From positions 2,990,255 to 3,054,254 of the forward strand of contig WMCF01000055.1 of assembly GCA_009792885.1 (NCBI GenBank): DNA of 64,000 nt. Direction: 5' to 3'. A program made the position numbers and the translations under genes. The notes under the pieces were generated by a model. That model saw nothing but the letters and a program-made list of their open reading frames with translations. It searched no databases and was not told where the DNA came from. This document shows positions 54,201-64,000 of the stretch, piece after piece (positions within the stretch are counted from its first letter, which is position 1; every line of letters begins with the position of its first letter). The stretch comes from Eremophila alpestris peregrina (Eukaryota > Chordata > Aves > Passeriformes > Alaudidae).

Positions 54201-57200
54201 AGAAGCTCAGCATTTTTATTTCAATTAATTATCACTGTGTCTGGAGGTGTACAGAAACCAGACCAAGGCAGCAAAGGTACCAACCCTCAAAAGAGTTGTG
54301 ATCTAGATTGGTTGAAAACATGGACAAAACAGACTTGGCTTCTAAACTTAAAGTGCTACTCTATGCCATTTCCTCGTCAAGTATTTCTATAAATCATCTG
54401 CATACAGCTTCTTATTTCCACAGAAATATTCCCACATTCTGAAAATCTCTAATTCCATTTTTTGGCGCCACTATTCAAGTGACATTTGTAATTGTCATCA
54501 TCACCATCATCATCATCATCTTATTTTATGAAATAGAAAACTGGGATGGAGGAGTTAAGTCATTTGCTGGACCTCTTACATAATTTTGCTTTTTTTCTTT
54601 GAGTTAGATGAGAAGAAATTGTAAGGCAGAAGGCCTTGAGCTGATGTAAATTAGATTACTTACTCTGAAGCCATAAAGAGCTAAGATTAATTCAGACAAG
54701 TCTTGAATCTGTCCCCAGATATTCTGACTTCTAGTCTTGTAACTGAACCATTGAAGTATTCTTGGTCTATTTAGAGTCCTAGGTGGCAGATAGACACATC
54801 TGCTAAGTGTGATAATCTTCATTGATGTGCCCAAAACTATGACACTTGAACAAAAAAATAAAAGAAAAACCAACTTTGATACAAGTTCAAGCTAACAGTG
54901 GTTCTCCCTAAGGAGAAAAATTCTATCCCCTTTTCTAATGAAAAAAAAAATCACCATTGTCAGCCACTAGTTTAGAGAAACTGAGTGATTTTTAAAAGAC
55001 TCAGCCAAAGCGTTCTCGTATTTTGAATCTGATTTAACTTTTTCTTTCCCTGTGAAAACTTTCCTTGCATTTCCTGGCTTTTTATTATTCTATTTCTTGT
55101 GTATGGACTAGGATCTCTTGAGAAAGCATCTGGGACAGAAGGAAGACAGGGTAGAAGAAGATACTTTTTACCAGTCTTATTCAGAGAAGCCTAGATCATC
55201 TAAAGATTACAGGCCAACAGCAAATTAATTTTCCAATCGTGAATTAGGCTGGGTTCCAGGCATTCTGGGGGACATAATCCTCTGTTCAGGCTTTGAGGTA
55301 ATGAGAATGGGGACAGGCTTGGCTGCTGGCTCTGGCACAGCCACTGTTGTCCTTTGCGGAACAGGGAGACAAGTGTGGAAACAGGACCTCCCTTGCAAAC
55401 CCTCTTGACCTGGTCCCTCCAGTTTTCTACTTCCCAGGTGGAGAGAAGTCATTCAAGTCCATTTATATATCAGCTGCTAAAGACTGATTTTTCACAGAAT
55501 ATGCAGAGCTGCAAGTGGACCAAGCCTTTAGGAGGGTGATGCAAGCCTTTTGGGGTGCCTGTTGTGCCTACAGACACCAGGTGAGGTGCTCAGTGGGTAG
55601 CACTGCTGAGATCTGGGTGTGCCCAGCAGACCTGCCTCAGCAGCTCACCTGTCAAAGGGGCTGATGGGGGTGGTTTGCGCCAGCAAGGCAGCACAGCCTG
55701 GCCTAAAACCTCTCTTCTCTTCTGCAAGAGCAGCAGATTGGTGAAAACAATGCCATTTACGGTCTGGTGTGTCTGGAGACAACAAGGCCACAAGGCATAA
55801 TAAAGTACAGAGAAGGCCACTTGGCCCATGCTGCTTTCCTTGTTAAAATCATCTCCCTATTGCAACTTATGCATCACATCAGCTGCCTCCTTCCTCTGAA
55901 GTGAACGCCAGCAGACAGATATTGGAACACAAGAAAAAGACTAAAGAGAATGCCTTGCCACAAGCTGAGAGTTTTGGGGTTTTAATGTTGATTTCCCCTC
56001 AGTAGAAACTTCATAGTCATTAGCTATTCAGCAAAGCAGAGGGACCTAAATATCAAAGCCTTCAGCATTAATAATATTTGGGACCTAAATTTTTGAGACT
56101 CTGGGAAGTTTCCACTGAGCACTGATAAAAGATAACACATGAAGAAAACTAGAAGAAGCTTTGAGGATGGAACGACAACAGCTGAAAGGTACTCATCATC
56201 ACCATCAGAAAAACAGGCACACTTCCACACAGGCACCTACAGAAAGTGGCTGGCAGCTGTGTTAAAAGTCACAAAATCTCTCTCATGAAATCAAGCACAA
56301 CTCCATGTAAGCTGAAAACCCCTGGAAACAAGCAAACCCGAGAGTTATGTGCATAGTCACACAGACATACATGACTAGAGAAGAAAAAAGGCCAAAGTTT
56401 CTCTGAACATTCGAGTAATTGGGAAGAACACAATACCCCTGGGGAGTCAGGTTTTTCTGAAAACTTATTACTGGAAATCCTGTTTGCTAAACTTAACAGT
56501 CTGACATGGGATTCCTCACATAAATCACTGCAGTCAGGCAAATGTAGGAATCCCTCTGAGGTCCTCATAATACTGTCAAGAGATATCCATGTGTTAACCT
56601 CCCTCCTGTGCAGCTATTTTTGTTCTTCTCCTTAGTTTGCAGACACAAAGGGTATAATTTATTTTAATTATTTGTTTTCAAGTTGAATGGCTACAGCCTC
56701 TGAACAAGAAATATCATTAGGCTCCAGCATATCAAATAGCATTGTCAAGATGCTATTCATTTGGTAGGCACACTAAGAGAATGAAACATTTTCATTTAAC
56801 ATTGATAAGCTGAATGTATTTATTTATAAAGGTAGCACACCAGCTTATATTCCAGTAAACTATATTCAATATTATTGTGGTAGAGATCTGGAGCTAACTA
56901 CATTATCAAAGGAGAAAAATATGCAGCGAAAGGAAATGTTATAGCACATTTATCATTTACATACGTTGTGAGGTCAGAACCTCTATCTTTCTCACAGTTC
57001 TTTTACTGGATTGGGATGAAGATAAATGTGCTCTAATGTACCTTTGTCTTCACAGTATGGATAGTGCCATTCTTCACTCACTATGGGCAAAGACAGAAAC
57101 AGAAGTATGTTTCAGTGACCTGTCTTTTATCCATTATAGGTTCCATCTTCGTCCTTCTGTGTGCTGCAGCACTCGCAGTAAATTGCTTAATATACATTTA

Positions 57201-60029
57201 GCTGAATTTGCATCTATGTGTTATCCATAGAGATAGCTCAGAAAGTCCTATTTCAATGTAAATGGTGAGCAATATCACTAGAGAGAAGGAAATTAAGCTG
57301 AAATAAAAATATTGCAAGATGGGAGTTGGGACTAAAACCTCACGATGATCGCACAGAACTGTGAGGTTCCTTTATTATTTTATAATTACAAGGAAAACGT
57401 GAACTTGATAATTAAGACTCAGAGGGTGAAAAAAACAGCTCTTAGCCATAACAGCTGTCTCAGAAGACCAGCGCCATTGAGACTACCTTATACTGCACCC
57501 TGTGCTTCCCACTGCTGGAAGCCACCATGGTGCCCTCTTGCCTTCTTTCCTTCCATAGGACCAGCTGTATTTTCCACAGCAGGCACAGGAAGGTTTGACT
57601 AACACCCACCCACCGAGGGAGGCAGGCAAGGGAGTTAGGGGAATTTCCAGTCTTCCAAGCTTACACATGGGAGTCCCTAATACAGGCTTCTGTGTTGGTT
57701 TTGTGTGATAGATAAACCTTAATTTTCCACCCTGTTTACATATGGACCAGGGGTTTCTGTGTCATGGAGTGGAAATTGTGTGTTCAGTACCTATTATTTT
57801 GTGAAAGGCCTGTGGATTTATTTTTCCTTGTAACATCACTGCATATTAATATAACATTTTCCACCTGAATCCCTAATGATCCTTTCACAATTAAGTGAAG
57901 AAAACTTTACAACATCCTTCTAAAATAGTCGCAACCCTGATTTTACAAACACAGTCTGCAATTTACTCGAGTTCCGCCTGAGCCCAGCATCCTTTTTGCC
58001 AAACACTGAGCAGAAATTGTAGTGGCTATCTCTTGGGAAATGGCCCTTATGACAGAGCCTATTTTCACCATTTATTTGTATCTAATGCCACCATAGTCTT
58101 ATTTTCATTCAGAGAAGCCAAAGTGCTTAATCTAACACGAGGAAAAAAAGCCTGTCCAGTGGCTTTGACTCTCTTGTTCTGCATTCTGTCTGTGAGTGGC
58201 AGAGCTCTAAGGAATACATTATTACTGCTTCTGACCACTCCAAATGATTCAGAGACCCTTTATATTGAAGCCAAAAACAGATGAAGAAGAATGAGATCCT
58301 CTGGGACCTAGATATTATCCAGTCCAGCTGAAGCTGTTCTCACTTGGTTTCTCTGAGAGTGATTTTGCATTTTAATTTTTAATAATTCTTTAATTCATCT
58401 AAAATGGGGGAGAGCAAATAAAGCAGCATCCATCCGCTGCTTCCTCCTGCCTTTCTGCCTTATTCATTTTCCCATTCTTAATTTTTTTAATTCCATATTC
58501 CTCTGTTTTTTGAAGCTGTTGATTGAACACAATTGGTATTTCTTTTATGTTCTGTGAAGCACTAAATAGGAGCTTGCTGGGAACTAGACTTTTTTTCTCT
58601 ATTCTCTTTTTTTTGCTACAAAAATGTCTTCTGTGAAGATACCCCTTTATATTGCATTGAAAGTTAGAAACAAGTAGAAACAGTCAAACTAGAGTTAAGG
58701 TTGCCCTGTATTCTTTACAGCAGATTTCATTTCAGCAGATTTCTTTATCACACTTTGTCTTACCATGGTCTAGTTCCTGTATATTTTTTACAGAGATATG
58801 TGTATATTACTGAAATTCCCTCAGAACCTTGAAACGTTTTCTTTATTTTAAAAGCAGTTTTATCTCAGTTTCATAAAGAAAAAGATTCACTATAGCTCAA
58901 AGCTGCTCTGTGAGGAAAAAGTCTCATTTCTAAATGCACAAATCAGAGAGAAAACACCCAAACCTCAGCAGGTAGCCATTTTTTGTCAGCAATTTAAAGA
59001 CAAAAGCTATGAAATACAGATACAGAGGGGTAAGCTGAGCAATGAGTGTAGGAGAAATGTAATTTACTTCAATCTTCACAACTCCAAAGTCTGAAAAATC
59101 AGTGTGGACTGAGCCTGTATCTTACACATAATTACATGTAATCTGAAGAGCTGAAGTGGAGAGGATTAGTTTGCTGCTAGTTCCAGCGAATGCTCACAGT
59201 CTGATTGTATTTTCAGGGCACTGGTGGGCAGCAACAGATGGTGGTCATTTCCCTGGCAGGCCATAGCAGGGATAATTACCAGACACAGTTCCAAGGTTTA
59301 TGATATTATAAACCTCTCTTTCATTTCTCATTCACTGCATGTGGAAAGTATGGCCTTTTAACTCCTTTCTTATTGATTTTATACTAGTGCAACACCTTTG
59401 CCTCCAGTGATTTTGAAATGATTCAGTGGTGAAGTAAAACAAGAAATAAACCTTTTAAGTCAATAAAAATAATAAAAAAGAAACCCTGATCTTACTGCTG
59501 ACTTTTTTTGCATTTGAAGAACAGCTTTGTGCTGATTAATGAAATAAAAAGCAATAATTGGTAGCAGAATTTGATGCTGTCCTTTAAAAAATGCTGATGC
59601 TTAAGATGATTCTGAAACAAATTAGTTGGTGAGTTAACTATGCCTACAAAACCAGCAACACCTGGAATGTGCCAGCCAGAATCCAGAATGCCTGGTTTTA
59701 ACTGGACTAGATGAAACTTTTTTGGATCAATCTGTTCTGGATTAATTTCAGTCCAGCAAATAAGGAAGATAAAACTCAGGCCTTTGGGAGTAAACAGAAT
59801 AGATTTTAAGGCAAGTTAGAGCACATGGGTCACGAGAAAGCACAGATTTTAGCAGCACATTTTTCTTCACACTTTTTTAGAAAGGGGAAAGAAATTAACT
59901 GCTCTTTGTGCCTGTAATAACAATGAAGATACTCCCTCTTCTGATAAACTTAATTAAATGTGGCAAAATTGGCTAAGTCTGAAATTTAACACATTTCAGA
60001 GGCTCAGCATCTGAGCAGGGAGTTTTACC
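51291..60029. other. Long unique non-coding stretch
   Basis: About 8.7 kb with no recognisable gene. An ATC microsatellite lies at 54495-54520. GC-richer patches at 55230-55830 and 57470-57660 carry short open frames without known motifs. A splice-bounded segment at 57056-57104 is described under findings. At 57691 about 18 bases resemble the start of an avian ERVL LTR, but the similarity does not continue. Confidence 0.55.
54495..54520. repeat. ATC trinucleotide microsatellite
   Basis: About eight TCA/ATC units with one ACC variant. Confidence 0.85.
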
Positions 60030-60745
60030 CAGTCACTCAGGAAAGACATTGAAAAGCTTCAGAATCAGGCCAACTCAAGTTGAACAAACAAAAGCAAGTT
60101 CTGCACCTAGGGCAGAATAACCTTGTGTGTCAGTAGAGGCTGGAAGCCAGCCTGCAGAGCAGAGCTGCACTGGAAACACTCTGGCAGTCACTGTGGATGC
60201 CTAGTTGGGAAAGAGCTACAAAGAGTGCTCTCACAGCAACAGGGAGAACTACACACACAGGTTGGGAGGAGAGCAGCCAGCAGGTCACTCATTATACCCT
60301 TTAACTCAGTACCTGCTGAGGTTCACCTGAAATACCAGTTTTTGAACTCTCCCGCTTGAGAGAGATGCTGAGAATTCTGAGAAAATCCAGCAGAAGCTGT
60401 AAGACAGTCCCAGCCTTAGCACACAGGACTTGCAAGGAGAGCCAGGCAGCTGCACTGGTTTGGCTCAGAGAGAAGGTGGCTGTAGAGTCTGCAGCTACAC
60501 AGCTACAGACAAAATGCAGCCCAGCTCTTCTCAGGGTGGATGGTAAAGAGATTGTTGTGATGGGAGAGCAGGGCTGGAAGGTGTTATCCTGAGAGGCAGT
60601 GCAAACTCGTCCTTAGAAGTTCTCCAGACTCCAGCAAACAAGGCCCTGGCTGGCCTGGTCGAGGGTTGGTGACAGCTGGGGTTTGAGAGGAATGCTCCTC
60701 AGGGTGACCTCCTTTTCAACCAACATCTCTACTATTCTCTTGCAA
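60030..60745 (+). mobile_element. Old CR1 retrotransposon (end of ORF2 plus 3' UTR)
   Basis: The plus strand follows the CR1 order. Near 60085 is GTTGAACAAACAAAAGCAAG and CTGCACCTAGGG, matching the end of the ORF2 coding region. Near 60270 is CAGCCAGCAGGTC, near 60300 TTTAACTCAGTACCTGCTGA, and then AGAAAATCCAGCAGAAG. The 3' UTR includes TTCTCCAGACTCCAGCAAAC and AAGGCCCTGGCTGGCCTGGT. It ends at CAACCAACATCTCTACTATT, a worn terminal repeat. Stops and shifts are frequent, so the copy is inactive and older than the one at 51043. The two short open frames inside it (60123-60359, 60356-60592) are fortuitous. Confidence 0.85.
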
Positions 60746-61239
60746 GTTTTCTTTCATTTTTTTCTGTGCTGTACTTTGATGATGAAACCGTCTCTTAAGA
60801 AAGTGCTCTCCACCCTTTCCTTGAAGTGGAAATGTAATAGGTGACACATTTTGTTACGGACTTCTTTGGAAACCACCACTGGCAACAGTGTTACAAAACA
60901 AAGAATATAAAAACCCCAGAATACCAGTAAATTTTTATGCATCTTGAGTTCAATTATCCTCTCAGTTTCTAACCATATATTAGCAGGCCAGGGACAACTA
61001 GAACAGCACAGGAGTCACTGAAAGACAGCCCAAGGGGAAACAGATGTGATCAGCACCCCAATTTCTACACCTCTAAGGTATTTGATGTCTGTCAGTAGTC
61101 TCATATAGAAGCTGAGAAGTGCAATTTCACTTATATTTGAAAGCCAGAAAGTAATACAAGTTGGGATGAAAATAAATTATGAGAATTTAACAGAGTATAA
61201 AAGAAATTGAGAGGGCAGAGAAAAAATGTGTTTCTTTTC

Positions 61240-61340
61240 AAAAAAGAAAAAAACTAAACCAAACCAAACAAAAAAAACAAAAAAACAAAACAACCCAAAG
61301 AACAAACAAACAAAAACCCAAAACAAACAAACAAAAAAAA
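61240..61340. repeat. CAAA/CAAAA simple repeat
   Basis: About 100 bases consisting almost only of A and C, mainly CAAA and CAAAA units with a few CCAAA. This is the largest simple repeat in the window after the poly(A) tract. No adjacent element body or duplicated flank was recognised. Confidence 0.9.
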
Positions 61341-63845
61341 GAGTAACAGTACTAAATTAGCTGATTAGAGAAATTCAGGAGTCTTTTTACAATCTAGTTA
61401 GACAAATAACCAAAGGGTTAACATACTTCTTTTACTACAAGTAGTTTCCTAAGGTTATGATATATTGCCATGGAGATAATCTATGCTGTATACCCAGTAC
61501 TGCTTTGTCTCTAATTTTGTTCCAGATACGGAAAAAATTATACCACCTTGCAAAATTATACCTTGTACGTGGGTTATTATTGGGGGTTGGTGAAAAAGGA
61601 TTTGTTGTTTTGTAGAAGATGTTAGAGAAAGTAAAAAATGTTCCCCTATCTCTTATTGGAGGCCCTCTGAGACCTTCCTAGGGAGTCCTGTCACAGTGAC
61701 CTCTCGTGATGATTCCCTTCAGATCTCATCAGAATTGATCCTTGACAAGCTCAAAAGCAAGGAGAAAATGAGAACTGACAGAAGATACTCTTCCTAGGAG
61801 TAAATATATTGCTTCACTGAAGCTCTTATCCTTTACTGTCCCTGAGTAATAAGTCCTGAAGTTGGCTTTTGAAGTGCTGCAAGAAAATGAAACTTGTCTG
61901 TGAGATACTAATATTTCTTGAAAGAAGGAGGGGGATCATTGCTGTCCTCTGATTAATACCTCATGCACTGCTCTAGTCCATTAGAGACATAAAGATGCCT
62001 TAACAGGCCCCTGAGCAAAGTGCTTTATGCAACGTACTCCCTGTCCTTGACACAGAGACAGGGAGTGTCTTAAGCAGCATCTCCAACTAACACAAAGTAT
62101 TCTGAAACAGAGCAATGCCTCCAGGGAGCTCTTTCTGCCAAGAGAAATTAGAGCAGCTCGTGGTTATTCTAACTTAAAGGAGAAGCCAAGTCATGCCCTG
62201 GGCTGTGGGTTCTAAAGGTGCTGACCATGCCTGGCACTCGCCTGCTGCTCAGTGGCTGCATGGAGAGGCCATAGCAGAGATCCCTGCTCTGTCCTCCTGG
62301 GACTGTAAGGGCATCCCACTGTCCCAGCCACCACTAACGCAACAAGGAGCAGGTTTAGCCCCTACCAAAATCATGAGGGTGGCAAAACCTCAGGAAGTTA
62401 TTGTATTATATTTGTTTAGCACAACTTAATCCACCCTAAACCATTTAAGCAAGGAGGTTCAAACACATTTTCATTTCTAAGTCAAACTGATACAGGGAAG
62501 CAGCATGCACTGACTAATGGCAGTGCTAGACTACTCTTCAATAGTAGAGCTGCAATGTGTTGACATTTCAGACAGAGGTGGTACAAACACCTTTGTGGGC
62601 CCTGCCTGGGAACATTTTTAAGTGCCCGTGTGTGTGCACCATATGGACTGATCGTTGTATGAGCTTCTCTGTCATTTCATTATGGTTTTCTTAGAAGTGT
62701 TGGAAATTTCAGGAAGGAAAAGAAGAAGGAAAATATTTCCCTGTAGTACTTTTACTAGGCTACTCTCCCAGATTACCTTGACAAGGTCACCAACACAAGG
62801 ACTAATATAAACCCACAATAAGAGTCACAGAGCTGACAAGAGTAGCCAATCTGCTGGCATTCTTCTGTTCTGTCACTTAACATCTTTATGATAAGCATCA
62901 TGTTAAACCTCAGTACAGGAGTAAAATTACTATTTCCCATTAGTAACCCATCAAATATTCCACCAATGTCACATTTCTCACAAGAACATTTTCCTTCAAA
63001 GAAGTATTTTGCACCAAAGCACTCAAAGGAGAGTTATGAACAGCAACATTTTTAACTAGTAGTAATCTACTCATCTTCAACCTCCACAGTTTTCTTGAAT
63101 TTAGTCTCACTGTAATATTGTGTGGTTCCACAGAAGCTCTTTCAGACACAATTTTACTACTGAAGGTGGAAGCCAATGTCAGGATCTTTGTGTTACTGTT
63201 TATGCAACTGAAATTCCTGCTGAACAACTTGCCCTCTGCTGTGCTGTTGCACTTGTCTACCTCTATATGCCAGCTATGGTATTTTCTCAGGTATGTATAC
63301 CCTCATGGTATCTAATCACTGACAGTCAAACACTCCACTTAGGTATGGCTCCAGCAGTGCATAGGAGCCAAAAAGAAAACTTAATGAGCTTCCTGGGGTT
63401 TGCCTGTAATAGAGAAACGTGCATGTGGCATAGAGCTAATTCTGAAAGGGATAAAAATAAAGGCGTCAAATCTAATACAGGGAAGCCTTTTCCTATGGGA
63501 GAAAAACTCTCAAGTGCTGAATTTATAGAAAACCCTTTTAGAGCGCTAACCTAGAGATTAATGAAAAGATCTGAAACTCCCGAAAATGTGCACATTTAAA
63601 TTACTTCTTTCACGAGTGGTATGGCTAACAAACTTTTTGCTGTATATAGACTTACATCCTTTCATCCCATGTTCCTTGCTAACCCTACTTCTCTCCTATG
63701 CATTCTAGGATCTTTCTTTGTCACTTTTACAATATTAAGACCTTCCTTAAGATCCTCTGACGTCCTCATTCTGCTCTCCCATCCCCATCCCATCTCCCTC
63801 CCAAACCCAGTAAGAAAGAAGAAACAGCCATGAATGCGAGACACC

Positions 63846-63860
63846 TTTTTTTTTTTTTTT
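63846..63860. repeat. T15 run
   Basis: Fifteen uninterrupted T. No duplicated flank was seen beside it. Confidence 0.85.
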
Positions 63861-64000
63861 ATAACTCATCTAGCACAACCAAATAGATCAACTCAAACTC
63901 CTCTTATTTTTCCCCAAATTCTCATTATTGACAATATGTCTTCCCTCAGGACAACTATTGAAAACTGAAAGCAATTCAAACCTCTGGGAGGTTTGGAAAA

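Larger units (their letters stand above)
60746..64000. other. Non-coding DNA to the window end
   Basis: No gene is recognised. The 144-codon plus frame at 63120-63554 and the overlapping 95-codon minus frame at 62940-63227 show no domain I know, and overlapping frames on both strands suggest chance. A GC-richer patch lies at 62170-62420. A CAAA tract (61240-61340) and a T15 run (63846-63860) are the only repeats seen. Confidence 0.5.

Noticed and set aside
57691..57711. Start of an ERVL-type LTR (TGTGTTGGTTTTGTGTG)
   Set aside because: The resemblance lasts under 20 bases and nothing downstream supports an LTR.
63120..63554. 144-codon open frame
   Set aside because: It has no recognisable domain, overlaps an open frame on the other strand and lacks splice or promoter context. 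It could be revisited if conservation is found.
1..64000. tRNA, rRNA, CRISPR or bacterial operon structure
   Set aside because: No tRNA B-box with a matching cloverleaf, no rRNA-like block and no regularly spaced repeats were seen, and the CR1 elements show this is vertebrate DNA.

Overview
The window looks like bird nuclear DNA. It is AT-rich and has no long open reading frames. Its recognisable mobile elements are CR1 non-LTR retrotransposon remnants (four supported copies) plus one piece of an avian-type endogenous retrovirus LTR. CR1 also occurs in crocodilians and turtles, but CR1 copies with little else, together with an ERVL-like LTR end, fit a bird best. The species cannot be named from sequence alone.

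No protein-coding gene can be supported. The longest open frames (about 100-160 codons) either lie inside CR1 relics or show no domain, start context or splice structure I recognise. I also found no rRNA, tRNA or CRISPR array. The window is most simply a gene desert or the inside of one very large intron. Several short splice-bounded open segments are listed as candidates only.

Layout: 1-10634 is unique AT-rich DNA with simple repeats, a pair of adjacent hairpins near 5.1 kb and one splice-bounded open segment at 8739-8906. 10635-12687 is the most unusual structure: a perfect 31-bp direct repeat brackets about 2 kb, and one copy abuts a T14 run. This is what a minus-strand, poly(A)-tailed retrocopy would leave. 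13155-13450 is an LTR end, and 13621-13956 is a GC-richer insert of LTR-like build. 13963-29350 is unique sequence with isolated hairpins and splice-like segments. 29352-29449 is an A-rich tract containing 79 consecutive A. 29970-30265 is a CR1 relic on the plus strand. 38544-39610 is a minus-strand CR1 whose endonuclease region is joined almost directly to its 3' UTR. 51043-51290 is a short, well-preserved CR1 3' end. 60030-60745 is an old CR1 covering the end of ORF2 and the 3' UTR. 61240-61340 is a CAAA-type simple repeat.

Because no genes were found there is no pathway to describe. What can be read is insertion history: CR1 copies of different apparent age, at least two of them internally deleted, LTR debris, and one possible mRNA-type retrocopy. 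The last would be notable in a bird, because the CR1 machinery is not known to favour poly(A) templates.
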